Shown piece after piece: positions 52,873-62,476 of a stretch of 64,000 nucleotides of DNA. A model generated the notes under the pieces. The model saw only the letters and a program-made list of their open reading frames with translations, did no database searches and was not told where the DNA came from. Source of the stretch: Thermosaccharophagus gerlachensis (lineage in GTDB: Bacteria; Armatimonadota; Fervidibacteria; Fervidibacterales; Thermosaccharophagaceae); assembly GCA_041538025.1 (NCBI GenBank), contig JBGOEV010000001.1, positions 88,823 through 152,822 on the forward strand. Direction: 5' to 3'. Every line of letters begins with the position of its first letter. The stretch's first letter is position 1. The position numbers and the translations under genes were made by a program.

Positions 52873-54873
52873 TTATCCAAACCAAACTCCATACCTTGTG
52901 AACACTTCGGCACCAGTGACTGACCAAAGCCCCCAGACCAAGCCAGCTGTGAAGTAATGCCCAAGAGCAAATCCAAGGAAGAAAGGTATGCACCTTTTGT
53001 AAACCACTCCACCTGCGTAGTGTAGTATAAGGCTTTTGATGAGCCATACGATGAAGAAAGGTCCCCAGATTAAGTGACCATATGCGCCAGCCATTGCATA
53101 ACCTAAAGGATGTATAGGCATTTGAAGGAAAACCAACCTAATGGCAGCAAGCAAAGCAACACAAATCGCACCGGCTATTGTTGCAACCACTTTCGGCATC
53201 TCTGGCGGGGAAGGGATATGCACAGCGCTAACAACAGCTCTGTATTCTTCCATGGCGAGCCATGTGCCCCATATGCCACCACGAAGCCTTACAGCACCGT
53301 GGTGATAATACGGAGTGAGATGGAAATAGTAACCTATCACCAGTCCAACGACAACCGCAAGTATGCTCCAAGGGATAGTGGTGCTTCTTTTCCAGCCGAG
53401 ATGATCAGAGATGCGTATACCCTCAATTTGATAGCCGATCAACTCGGGGTAATAGCCACGAGACATAAATGTAAACAATGCGAAGGCTGTCATGCTTTTA
53501 ACTCCCCCTCTGTCAAGCAGGGGTTGTGTCCCAAGTGTATATGTGATGAAGCGCTTCTGTTGAAAGAAAGGGAACATCCAAATAAGAGGTATGCCAACCT
53601 CGGCTCTTATGCGTGCGTAAACGAATGCGACGGCGAGAACAATTGAGAAGTAAAGGCACGCGAGCCATGTCGCCATTCCTGCAGCTACGGCAAAAACAAC
53701 CATACCGATGAATCCGAAGACCAAAAAGGCAAGCGAAAGCTTAGGGCTTAATACTTCTCTTTGTGCTTGCTGGGCACTTTTTTCCTTTCTGAAGATGCTT
53801 TGGAGTGCTTCAAGGATATGGAGGCGAGCAGTGTAGAGAAGGTAAGCAGACATCGCAAGATATGCTCCAAGGCTTTGCTCTTGATAGAATGGGAAGCCAG
53901 CATACCTGTATCCTATAAGCTCACCTATCAGCGCTTGCAACTTGAAGAGTAAATAGGAGAACCAAATTGAGAATGAGACATCCGTTGGGACGAGGAAACC
54001 AAACCCGATCAGTTCAGGGCGATACCAAATAATCAGTGGCTTGAGAGCGCTCCAAGGAGACTCAATGAACGATGCACCCATGTCAAACATTTTCCCAAGC
54101 GCTGGAAATGAAGGGAAGTAGGCATTAAGCATGTTCATGGCATTGTAAAGTGAGGAAAGGGAGAAACCAATCCACATCAGCTTGTTGCGGAGAAACAATA
54201 TCTTACCGTTCTCCGATTTTGTTAGTTCAAGTGGCAGTTGAACCAAAGGGAAAACGAGCTTCTCTTTGTCACACCATTGCCTCACGATAAGTCCTATTAA
54301 CCCGAGAGAGCATACCCAGTATAAAACGAAGAACAAAGTCCACCACAAAAGCTTTGGTATCCATACGTCCCAAGGGACACCAGCTGTTGATCCAAGGTAA
54401 AGCGAACGGATTGTATCTCTGTCCAATGGGACAAGCCAGCTCGGTAAGTTCTTCCAAAGGATGGTATCAAACTCATTTTCGCCTGAGGCATAGTAGACTG
54501 GCGTGCCTATAAGTGCGAACAAAAAACGCACAATACCACATCCGGGGAGGGATGAAGCTATTGTGGTGAAGAAGTAGATGAGCAATATCTCGGACCTGCT
54601 GAATGAAAGCGGTTTACAAATCCTGCGTAACAGTTGATTTACGATGAGGAGGAATAGGAGCACGCCAATAGCAGGCACTGGTGGGACAGCCTCCGTCACT
54701 TGTGTTGCAAGCACAACTATTTCTGCTTGCCTAACCCAAATACCACAAACCCAATTCAAAGTGAATGCAACTAAAAATATCCAAAGCACACGTAAAGCTC
54801 TTCGCCTTATGCTATCCGTGCTTGTGTAAACATCCATCTTATCAAGCGTGGTTTCTGGGCTGAGTTCTTTCAA
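52873..54873 (-). CDS. DUF6785-like polytopic membrane protein, copy 2
   Basis: 666 residues and many transmembrane segments. Motifs shared with copies 1 and 3 include EKLVFPLVQLPLE, AYFPSFP, SIWFSYLLFKLQ and HPLGYAMAG. A TTG start is used, with AGAGGTG 7-8 bases upstream. Its stop is 16 bases before the argH start, so the two are probably co-transcribed. Function unknown; a substrate transporter is likely. Confidence 0.7.
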   Translation of the reverse strand: MKELSPETTLDKMDVYTSTDSIRRRALRVLWIFLVAFTLNWVCGIWVRQAEIVVLATQVTEAVPPVPAIGVLLFLLIVNQLLRRICKPLSFSRSEILLIYFFTTIASSLPGCGIVRFLFALIGTPVYYASGENEFDTILWKNLPSWLVPLDRDTIRSLYLGSTAGVPWDVWIPKLLWWTLFFVLYWVCSLGLIGLIVRQWCDKEKLVFPLVQLPLELTKSENGKILFLRNKLMWIGFSLSSLYNAMNMLNAYFPSFPALGKMFDMGASFIESPWSALKPLIIWYRPELIGFGFLVPTDVSFSIWFSYLLFKLQALIGELIGYRYAGFPFYQEQSLGAYLAMSAYLLYTARLHILEALQSIFRKEKSAQQAQREVLSPKLSLAFLVFGFIGMVVFAVAAGMATWLACLYFSIVLAVAFVYARIRAEVGIPLIWMFPFFQQKRFITYTLGTQPLLDRGGVKSMTAFALFTFMSRGYYPELIGYQIEGIRISDHLGWKRSTTIPWSILAVVVGLVIGYYFHLTPYYHHGAVRLRGGIWGTWLAMEEYRAVVSAVHIPSPPEMPKVVATIAGAICVALLAAIRLVFLQMPIHPLGYAMAGAYGHLIWGPFFIVWLIKSLILHYAGGVVYKRCIPFFLGFALGHYFTAGLVWGLWSVTGAEVFTRYGVWFG

Positions 54874-54973
54874 ACCGATGCACCTCTAATTTTGCTTGTG
54901 GGTATGGCATCCTCTTCAAACCATAATGTTAGCGCTTAGCTTTGTGCTCAAACTTGTCATGGTGCTTTTAGAG

Positions 54974-56932
54974 CTACTCAATGACGACGACTTCGTTCGT
55001 TGGTTTGAAGAAGTGCAGAAGCAACAAGAGGAAGAGGATAAATGTGTTTCCGAGTATTAATCCCATAGCAGCTGGCTTAAGCGTCTGCCATAGTCTTATT
55101 CCACCGAACCAAAGAGTCAACGCTTTTATGACCCACCCAAGGAAGATGCTAAATCCATACCTATCTCCGAACCATGTCCCGTTGACAGCCACGTAACCAA
55201 GTGGATGTAAAGGCCACCACAAGAAGCGCCACCTCAGGATACATAGTGCTATGGTGACTATGCACCCACTCACAAGTGATATGTAATTGCCCGTTTTCAT
55301 CTTTTGGTCCTGAACAAGTTGGTTGAGTAAAGTCCTCGCCATTGATGCAGGATACCCTCTTGTCCACCACCCCATCTTCGGTATCGGTGTTGTGTAGAGG
55401 ATGTAGATGCATGTTGGATGGCATACAAGCATTGAGAGGAGAAGAGACGACAGTATCGATTTCAACACATGTCTTTCGTTCAGGTTTGCAACATGTGCGA
55501 TCTTCATAGCCTGAATTGCTTGAGCCAAAACACATGTTGCAGAGTCATTGAGCTTTGAGCCGATCATGTTTAACGCCGTTATATTCTTAGGTCCAATGGC
55601 GTCCTTCCCGAACGCCCTGACGATGAAAGTATGCGGTGATGGTGTCCAGAAGACAAAGAGACCAGCCTCAGCAACCATGCGCGCTACGAGTATCCTCCAG
55701 ATGAAATGAATGGTAAAGAGAAGCACCGCCCAATGAATTGAAAGGCGCAACGCGGTAGCAAACAAGAGCAGTGTCGCAAAACCAACGCACATTATGAGCA
55801 ACGTTGTGCGAGGCGATATTTTCGTTCCATTGCCATTTGAGCCATGTAACGCCCTTTTGAAGAAATCCCTCAAGTAGCCTCTCGCGACCCAGATCTGCAT
55901 AAGGAAGAGCGTTATCAACCCACCAATTGTTTGGAATTCAAGCGGGATATAAAAATCAGTCAAGCCCAATGCTGCTCTTGCTACCATTTGCATCCTGCGC
56001 ACAATGTAAAAGAACCAGAAACTAAATCCGACATCCGTTGTGATGAGGTAAGTGATACCGATCATATCAAAGTAATAGTTGAGCGGGAGATAGTTTAAGA
56101 CATCCCAAGGGCGTCCACTGAACAGGACACCGAAGTTGCGGTAGATGTTGATGTTTGGGAAACTCGGGAAGTAGATGTGTATTGCCCTGACTGTGTAGAT
56201 GAAAGTTGGTATGAGGAAACAAACCCACATGAGTGGGTTTTTGAAAAGGGCACTTATCCTCTCTTCATCAGCAACCTCTATTGGCACTTGAGCCAATGGG
56301 AAGACGAGTTTCTCATTTTCTACCCATTGCTTGCGAAGCAATGTTGCAATGCCAACAGCAGTATAAAACAGAGCAACATAGAAAACGGTCCAAAGCAAAA
56401 GCGGTGTGATCCACGCCTGCCACGGCATCTTTGCGCCCTCAGGTAAACCTTCAAACGCCCATGCTATAACACCACTTCGTGCATCCTTTGATGGGAGAAA
56501 CCAACTTGGTATGTAGTTAAGCCAGTTCGGCACATCATACTGTAGCAGTTCTGGCATGTTTCTCGGATTGGAGTAATAGACCGGCGCTAAAAGACCAAGG
56601 TAAAGGTAATCAGCATATTGCTGTCCCGGAAGACCTGTCATGATAAGAACGGTGCAATAAATGAAGAGCAAATCGGAGTGAGAGAAAACCCTCCTCCTGA
56701 ATATGCTTTTGCAGACCATGTTTAAAAGCGTGAGAATCATAAGCGGAAAAAGGGCACAGCGCGGTAAGTGACCTGTCCCAATTAGGTCATAGCGCAGATA
56801 TGCCGAGAAACAACCAGCGATAGTTATACCAACAACAAGTGGGAATGCGATAGCTATAGCTTTTATACTCAAATGCTGTTCGGCTTCCTCGCTTAAAGTT
56901 GCTTTTGCCAGCGCGCTTTCTTTCTCTTTCAT
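54974..56932 (-). CDS. DUF6785-like polytopic membrane protein, copy 3
   Basis: 652 residues. Motifs: NEKLVFPLAQVPIE, IYFPSFPNI, GFSFWFFYIVRRMQ and HPLGYVAVNGTWFG. More diverged from copies 1 and 2 in the middle third, where it also carries MVAEAGLFVFW. Same family and likely transport role. First gene of the minus-strand series. Confidence 0.7.
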   Translation of the reverse strand: MKEKESALAKATLSEEAEQHLSIKAIAIAFPLVVGITIAGCFSAYLRYDLIGTGHLPRCALFPLMILTLLNMVCKSIFRRRVFSHSDLLFIYCTVLIMTGLPGQQYADYLYLGLLAPVYYSNPRNMPELLQYDVPNWLNYIPSWFLPSKDARSGVIAWAFEGLPEGAKMPWQAWITPLLLWTVFYVALFYTAVGIATLLRKQWVENEKLVFPLAQVPIEVADEERISALFKNPLMWVCFLIPTFIYTVRAIHIYFPSFPNINIYRNFGVLFSGRPWDVLNYLPLNYYFDMIGITYLITTDVGFSFWFFYIVRRMQMVARAALGLTDFYIPLEFQTIGGLITLFLMQIWVARGYLRDFFKRALHGSNGNGTKISPRTTLLIMCVGFATLLLFATALRLSIHWAVLLFTIHFIWRILVARMVAEAGLFVFWTPSPHTFIVRAFGKDAIGPKNITALNMIGSKLNDSATCVLAQAIQAMKIAHVANLNERHVLKSILSSLLLSMLVCHPTCIYILYTTPIPKMGWWTRGYPASMARTLLNQLVQDQKMKTGNYISLVSGCIVTIALCILRWRFLWWPLHPLGYVAVNGTWFGDRYGFSIFLGWVIKALTLWFGGIRLWQTLKPAAMGLILGNTFILFLLLLLHFFKPTNEVVVIE

Positions 56933-57020
56933 GCGGAGACCTTCCTCACCAATTCCAAAGGTGCTTCAAAAAGTTACTTTATCGCTTTCAGAGTTTCATG
57001 TTTTCAGAGTAGCGCGCCTG

Positions 57021-57049
57021 TTAACCTTTTGGCATGCTAACTTTATAAT
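57021..57049 (+). promoter_or_regulatory. Promoter of the exported DUF151 gene
   Basis: TTAACC (57021-57026) and a perfect TATAAT (57044-57049) are 17 bases apart, 35 bases before the start codon. Confidence 0.6.
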
Positions 57050-57069
57050 GAGTTGTAGCCTCAACTCAT
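57048..57069 (+). promoter_or_regulatory. Palindrome at the transcription start of the DUF151 gene
   Basis: ATGAGTT (57048-57054) and AACTCAT (57063-57069) are perfect complements with an 8-base spacer, overlapping the end of the -10 box and the predicted +1. It may be an operator or a 5' hairpin of the mRNA. Confidence 0.4.
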
Positions 57070-57083
57070 AGGGGGGATGAGAC

Positions 57084-57764
57084 ATGTTCAACATGTTCAA
57101 CTTGAAGGAGCACTTGAAGAGGCGTGAGTTCATTAGGCTGGGTGTTATGACAGCACTGGGGGTTAGTGCTGGAGCAGTGCTGTGGAGGAAGCTCAAAGGG
57201 GGCGCCACGCTGATCCCAAAGCGCCTTAAAAGCAATCACCCTGAGAATGTAGCAGGGGCAGAAAGAACCACTGGAACTAAGGAGAGCAAAGGAAGTGCTG
57301 TGGGACATACAGCCCAAGTAGAAGTGCCACCAGATTACATTGAGGTTGAAGTGAGCGGTGTCGTCACTGATAAGCTTGGTGAACCAGTTGTCTTGTTAGT
57401 TGATAGAGCGTCCGACAAGTATCTGCCGATATGGATTGGTCCTTCTGAAGCGCTTGCGATAGCAATGGCTCTTTCTAACAGGAAGCCCTCTCGCCCAATG
57501 ACTCATGACTTGCTTAACACAGTCATAAAAGCATTGGAAGGAGAGGTTTTGCGGGTCGTCATTCACAAACTTGTTGAAGGAACTTACTATGCGAACATCG
57601 TCCTAAAGGGTAAGGGCAAAGAGAAGGTTCAAGAAATTGATGCTCGTCCAAGCGATAGCATTGCACTTGCGCTCAGGGCAAAGGCGCCAATTTATGTCAC
57701 GCCTCAGATCTCAGAGCTTATGGAACCAATAAGCGAAGGCAAAGAAGGATTAAGGAAGACCTGA
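57084..57764 (+). CDS. Exported bifunctional-nuclease-domain (DUF151) protein
   Basis: 226 residues. The C-terminal half (about 85-215) is a DUF151/BFN domain (KLGEPVVLLVDRASDKYLPIWIGPSEALAIAMAL, HDLLNTVIKALEGEVLRVVI, DARPSDSIALALRAKAPIYV). Family members are usually cytoplasmic. Here the N-terminus carries KRREFIRLG and a hydrophobic stretch, much like a Tat signal or anchor, then a linker of about 45 residues. Strong GGGGGG-type site before the ATG. Confidence 0.85.
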   Translation: MFNMFNLKEHLKRREFIRLGVMTALGVSAGAVLWRKLKGGATLIPKRLKSNHPENVAGAERTTGTKESKGSAVGHTAQVEVPPDYIEVEVSGVVTDKLGEPVVLLVDRASDKYLPIWIGPSEALAIAMALSNRKPSRPMTHDLLNTVIKALEGEVLRVVIHKLVEGTYYANIVLKGKGKEKVQEIDARPSDSIALALRAKAPIYVTPQISELMEPISEGKEGLRKT

Positions 57765-57799
57765 ACTTTTAAGTGCGTTAAGTTAAGGTAGGTGGTTTA

Positions 57800-57889
57800 A
57801 TGAGTTTTATTGAGGTGCTGATGATCATACTTGCTCTTATCATTGCGTTATGGCTCATAGCCTCTTTGGTCCGTTCACACAAAGGTTGA
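57800..57889 (+). CDS. 29-residue single-helix membrane peptide
   Basis: Encodes MSFIEVLMIILALIIALWLI, followed by ASLVRSHKG: one transmembrane helix and a basic end, the shape of a small regulatory or complex-associated membrane protein. GGTAGGTGG lies just before the ATG. It sits between the DUF151 gene and moxR. The size means it could be chance, but the layout supports a gene. Confidence 0.5.
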   Translation: MSFIEVLMIILALIIALWLIASLVRSHKG

Positions 57890-57938
57890 CTTCTTGCTTT
57901 CTCCATGGTTTCAAAATTGAGGTCTTTAGGTGGGGCTA

Positions 57939-58883
57939 ATGATGAAGGAAGTTCATGCGTGGGCAGAAAAGGTAATAGAAGCCGTTAGCAAGGTAATAGT
58001 GGGTAAGCGAGATGTGATTGAGAAAACTGTAATAGCGTTATTGTCGCAGGGTCATGTCCTTCTTGAGGATGTTCCTGGCGTCGGTAAGACAACGCTCGCA
58101 AAAGCTCTTGCTAAGTCACTTGGATGCACATTCAAGCGAATACAATGCACTCCTGATTTGCTTCCCTCAGACATAACGGGTGCAAATGTATATCTCGTGC
58201 ATGAAGGCAAATTCAGATTCAAGCCAGGTCCGATATTCGCTAACATAGTCCTTGCCGACGAGATAAACAGAGCTTCACCAAAAACGCAGTCAAGTCTGCT
58301 TGAATGTATGGATGAGCATCAAGTAACAGTTGACGGGGTCACTTACCAACTCCCTAAACCCTTCTTCATAATCGCAACGCAAAATCCAGTTGAGTCAGAG
58401 GGCATCTTCTCGTTGCCAGAATCACAGGTTGACCGTTTTTGTATGCGCTTGAGACTTGGTTACCCGAGCATTGAGGAAGAGAAAACAGTGCTTGTGGAAC
58501 AGCGCTTTTCCCACCCGATTGAATCGTTGCAACCTGTGACAGATGCGCAGGAAGTGGTGAGGATGCAAAAAGCAATTAGAGAAGTTTTCGTTAGCGAGCT
58601 CATCTATAAATACGTTCTTGAGCTTGTCCATCAGACGAGAACCGATAAGCATCTTTTGCTTGGGGCAAGCCCAAGGGCTTCATTGTTCCTCGTTCGCACA
58701 GCTCAGGCTAAAGCTGCAATAAGCGGTAGGGACTACGTAACTCCGGATGATATCAAAGCACTTGCTGTTGATGTCCTTTCTCATAGGCTGCTCGTTAATC
58801 CAATTTATGCTGCCGAAGGGATAACAGGCGAACAGCTTGTTAAAGAACTTCTCGAAAGGACTCCTCTTCCCGACGCCACCTGA
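57939..58883 (+). CDS. MoxR-family AAA+ ATPase
   Basis: 314 residues. Walker A EDVPGVGKTTLAKAL (around residue 47), Walker B IVLADEINRASPKTQSSLLECMDE, sensor-1 FIIATQNPVESEG and the C-terminal lid domain are all clear. MoxR ATPases act as chaperones for the maturation of partner proteins, often with DUF58/VWA proteins. First of a three-gene operon with DUF58 and transglutaminase genes. Confidence 0.93.
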   Translation: MMKEVHAWAEKVIEAVSKVIVGKRDVIEKTVIALLSQGHVLLEDVPGVGKTTLAKALAKSLGCTFKRIQCTPDLLPSDITGANVYLVHEGKFRFKPGPIFANIVLADEINRASPKTQSSLLECMDEHQVTVDGVTYQLPKPFFIIATQNPVESEGIFSLPESQVDRFCMRLRLGYPSIEEEKTVLVEQRFSHPIESLQPVTDAQEVVRMQKAIREVFVSELIYKYVLELVHQTRTDKHLLLGASPRASLFLVRTAQAKAAISGRDYVTPDDIKALAVDVLSHRLLVNPIYAAEGITGEQLVKELLERTPLPDAT

Positions 58884-58908
58884 TACGGTTATGCATGGAG
58901 GTATCCTT

Positions 58909-60198
58909 ATGCCGTTTTTCAAACGCTGTAAAGGAACCAACATGAAGGGAAAGCTCAGAGTAAAAGTTAGAAACAATGTGGTGTATCTGTTTGTGAGCTT
59001 AAGCCTTGCCTTATACCTTGTAGGGGTAAGCAACGAGAGCGATTCTGCTTATTTCATTTCTCGGGTGCTATTACTTGTGCCTGCTGTGAGCTTTGTGTTT
59101 GGTCTAATGAACATAAGTGGGGTTGTGTGCCAAGCAAGGTTTGTTAGGAGCAGAATTCATGAAGACGAGGAAGCCCACATATGTGCTGAAGTAGTAAACC
59201 ATGGCTCGCTATCAAAGACAAACTTGTTTTTGGGCGTCAGTATAAGTAACGAAACCACCGGCTCAATGGATTCAATCCACTGGTGGCTTCTTCCGTCAAT
59301 TGGCGGTGAGCAAACAATACACCTCAATTCATTAACGGTGGGGAAACTTAAAAGGGGCGAAAACCTGATTGAGTATGTAGAGGTAGGCTGCCAGAGCCCT
59401 CTTGGAGCATTCTGGGTTATTCGCCGGCACATTTGTAGCGATGTTTGCATTGTTTACCCGAGGCTCCTTTGTGACCCGAAGTTTTTCTCGTGTTACAAGT
59501 GGATGAGTTCTGGAAGCTTTGTATTTCAGGACAGACTTGATTATCGTGGCGTAAGGGAGTATACACCATCAGATGATGTTAAGCTTATCCACTGGATGAG
59601 TAGTGCAAAGCGCGGAGAGCTTGTGGTGAAGTTGCCCGAGTATCGCCACTTGGAGCCCTGCACGATAATGCTATATGCCCCTACTGACGATGACAAACAT
59701 GAAACGATGTGGGATGACGAGCCTATATTTGAACACATGGTTCGATTTACAGCAACACTCGCTATCATACTGCACAATATGAAATGGGAGGTAGCAGTGC
59801 TAACAGGTCTACGAAAAGTGATTATGCGTGTAAGTGAGCATGGGAACGATGTGGCTGTGTTACTTGAGCGTTTAGCGACGTTGAGGCGGTCAGATGTTCA
59901 ACGGCGGTTTCCCATAAGCAGTATCATGAGTCATCACGGTGTGTTTGTGTTGTTAACGACATGCGGTGGGCTAAAGGAATTTAAGTTTGGTGCTATACCG
60001 CAACGAAAGCATTGTTCTAATAAAATCCGACATGCCATTGTGCATTTTTGTGCTCACGGTCCTGAGTGCCAAACGGAAGGAATAAATGCAGACGGAGTGA
60101 CCTACATCAGCATCAGAGGGAGTTCAGAACTTTTGCCAGCTTTGCAGGAATGCGTGAAACTACTCCTTCAAGGTAGAGCCGTGATGAGCCATGTCTAA
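58909..60198 (+). CDS. DUF58 family membrane protein
   Basis: About 429 residues. Two transmembrane segments lie near the N-terminus, then the DUF58 hallmark RLDYRGVREYTPSDDVKLIHWMSSAKRGELVVK, followed by a VWA-like C-terminal part. ATG 58909 has ATGGAGGTATCC upstream; the frame upstream overlaps moxR. Function with MoxR is unknown but the pair is widespread. Confidence 0.88.
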   Translation: MPFFKRCKGTNMKGKLRVKVRNNVVYLFVSLSLALYLVGVSNESDSAYFISRVLLLVPAVSFVFGLMNISGVVCQARFVRSRIHEDEEAHICAEVVNHGSLSKTNLFLGVSISNETTGSMDSIHWWLLPSIGGEQTIHLNSLTVGKLKRGENLIEYVEVGCQSPLGAFWVIRRHICSDVCIVYPRLLCDPKFFSCYKWMSSGSFVFQDRLDYRGVREYTPSDDVKLIHWMSSAKRGELVVKLPEYRHLEPCTIMLYAPTDDDKHETMWDDEPIFEHMVRFTATLAIILHNMKWEVAVLTGLRKVIMRVSEHGNDVAVLLERLATLRRSDVQRRFPISSIMSHHGVFVLLTTCGGLKEFKFGAIPQRKHCSNKIRHAIVHFCAHGPECQTEGINADGVTYISIRGSSELLPALQECVKLLLQGRAVMSHV

Positions 60199-62371
60199 AA
60201 CTGCTCCAGAAAAACACTCATCATTGCAGTTGCTCAAGCTGAGTGAGCAGGTTTTGCTTTACATGTTTTCTCTTGTTGCATTCCTGTCCACACTGTTAAC
60301 TGCATTATCGCTCGGGTTTATTTCGCATACTGCTGCTATACGCTCACTTATGATAGCTTTCGTTGGTGCTGCCACAAGCTTTTACCTTGTGCAAGCCGAT
60401 ATTTGCCCAAGGAAGCTTTTGAGCGGTATCATACTCTTTTTTGCCCTTGTCACAGTGTTTCTGGATATGAAGCACATCTTGCCTGCATGGTTATATGGCA
60501 TGTCAACCTCAAAAGTGTTTGTAGCTATGTCGGCGAGGGATGCGGTCTCGCTCCTGATGGTGCTCATCATTGTGCTTCTAAGTTTGAAGCACATGCAATT
60601 GCTTGATGGGGTTGATTTTAGTTTAGTCTTGCTTCTTGAGTTCGTCACCTATGTCCTGATGATGCCACTTCAGCGTTCTCTCTCGTTCGTGCTTTACTTC
60701 TTCCCATACGGTATTGCAGCGATTGCTGTTTTGTTACTTCTCCAATGCGCTCATCTACGGGATCTCTCACCAATCGTAGACATATCTGGCTGGGAAAGCA
60801 TTTTGAGGAGGTCGCTTTTCCGTGTAATGTTTTCGCTAAGTTTGTGGATAATTGTTTTTGCGATCACACTCTCGTATGCTCTCACTTCTTTTGAGCGTCT
60901 CTCTGGGTGGATTTCTAAATATGGCGAGCTTAAATTAGGCATCGTTGACGACCTCCTCTCAAAATACATTGACAGATACTTCCTTCGCACTTACAGTATG
61001 CTACCGATGTGGGGCTTTTCGCTTTCGCTTCGTTCACCGGGTGGCGAAGGTTCTGACGTGGTTGTTTTGAGGGTTGAGAGCTCGGTTGCTGGGTATTGGC
61101 GCCTTTGCGCCTACGACTGCTACAAGAATGGAACGTGGAGAAGAAAAGCCAAATGGAGAACAAAGCAGCTTGAAGAAGATGAGGAACTTTTTTTGACAAT
61201 GGGCGATGACCGTTGCGATTCGGTTAAGACGATGAGGGTCATGCAAGTGGTGCATATTGAGAGGGGCTCTTTCATATACCTTCCAGCGCTTTTCAGACCA
61301 ATTCGCTTGGATGCTGACCTTGACCACGTAGGCTATGACCAATCTGGAACAATACGTTCAAGGAGGCTTCTAACGCAAGGCTTCTCATACACTGTTTGGT
61401 CTGAGGTGAAGCTTTGGAGACCTTCAATTTTTGCGAAGGGCTTGCCAGATTTCAAAAAGAGAGAGCTTAAGCAATTGGAATGCTACTTGCAGTTGCCAGA
61501 GGACATTAAGACGCAGCTTGAGTTGATAGCTGCTTCAATTACAAATGGCGCAAGAGACCCTCTTGAGAAGGCGCTTGCTATAAGGAGATACCTAAAGCGC
61601 AACTTCTCATATGAGGAAAGATACCCGATTGCACCATTAAATCAAGACCCAGTGCTTTACTTCCTGACTGCCTCAAGGAAAGGGATTTGCGTGCACTTCG
61701 CATCGGCGATGGTTTTGCTCTGCAGGGCTTCTGGCATACCAGCAAGGTTAGTCACTGGCTTTGCTATAGGTGAGTGGGACGATGGGAAACGATGTTTCAT
61801 TGTTAGGGAAAGAGATGCTCATGCGTGGGCTGAGGTTTACTTGCCGAGAGTCGGATGGGTGGCTATGGAACCGACACCTGGCTATTCAATTCCAGAGCCA
61901 AAAGTGATAACTACCCTTACACCATTATCCGAGAGTAATTGGTGGGATGACTTTAAGGCAAACCTTGTTTTATTCTGGGAAGGGCATGATGTGCTCATCT
62001 CGGTGTGCGCTGTCGTTTTAGTTCTTATTGGCTTTTCGCTATTCGTTCTTATGCACACTCCCAATGCTTTTAGGATTTTCAAGCGCAAACGGACTTTGAA
62101 GCTTGGCGATGCCGCGAAGTTGTTTGCCAAGGCTGTTAGGTTAGTGGCAAAGCGTTACCGAGCAAGGAAAAGCACCGAGACAGCAATTGAATACGCTATG
62201 AACGCAGCAGAAGCATTGCCACCAGAAGCTCAAAAAACACTCATGCTAATAGCTGAGCTATATACTGAGGCAGTGTATGGTGATGGAAAGCATCATAACT
62301 TGTATTTGATGCGTCTATTGTTAAGCGAATTGAAAAGCGCATTGCGCAGGCGTGCTACTAAGCCAGTTTGA
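60191..62371 (+). CDS. Membrane transglutaminase-like protein (TgpA type)
   Basis: 726 residues: five or six N-terminal transmembrane helices, an extracytoplasmic linker, a transglutaminase core with Cys (RKGICVHFASAMVLLCRASGIPARLVTGFA), His (ERDAHAWAEVYLP) and Asp/Glu region (GWVAMEPTPG), another transmembrane segment near 615-635 and a cytoplasmic DUF4129-like tail. Overlaps the DUF58 gene by 8 bases. The substrate is unknown; homologues act in the periplasm. Confidence 0.9.
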   Translation: MSKTAPEKHSSLQLLKLSEQVLLYMFSLVAFLSTLLTALSLGFISHTAAIRSLMIAFVGAATSFYLVQADICPRKLLSGIILFFALVTVFLDMKHILPAWLYGMSTSKVFVAMSARDAVSLLMVLIIVLLSLKHMQLLDGVDFSLVLLLEFVTYVLMMPLQRSLSFVLYFFPYGIAAIAVLLLLQCAHLRDLSPIVDISGWESILRRSLFRVMFSLSLWIIVFAITLSYALTSFERLSGWISKYGELKLGIVDDLLSKYIDRYFLRTYSMLPMWGFSLSLRSPGGEGSDVVVLRVESSVAGYWRLCAYDCYKNGTWRRKAKWRTKQLEEDEELFLTMGDDRCDSVKTMRVMQVVHIERGSFIYLPALFRPIRLDADLDHVGYDQSGTIRSRRLLTQGFSYTVWSEVKLWRPSIFAKGLPDFKKRELKQLECYLQLPEDIKTQLELIAASITNGARDPLEKALAIRRYLKRNFSYEERYPIAPLNQDPVLYFLTASRKGICVHFASAMVLLCRASGIPARLVTGFAIGEWDDGKRCFIVRERDAHAWAEVYLPRVGWVAMEPTPGYSIPEPKVITTLTPLSESNWWDDFKANLVLFWEGHDVLISVCAVVLVLIGFSLFVLMHTPNAFRIFKRKRTLKLGDAAKLFAKAVRLVAKRYRARKSTETAIEYAMNAAEALPPEAQKTLMLIAELYTEAVYGDGKHHNLYLMRLLLSELKSALRRRATKPV

Positions 62372-62476
62372 AGAACAGTCATAGCATGCAATACTTTGTT
62401 GCTCCTGTGCCTCTCTGTGACTATCAGAGGGCATAATTATAGCGCAGCTATAAACACAGTATTGAGGTGATAGAAG

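Noticed and set aside
53110..53646. 178-residue plus-strand frame with several Cys
   Set aside because: It is antisense to the DUF6785-like copy 2 gene, which has clear membrane-protein sequence; the Cys pattern is a by-product of the opposite strand.
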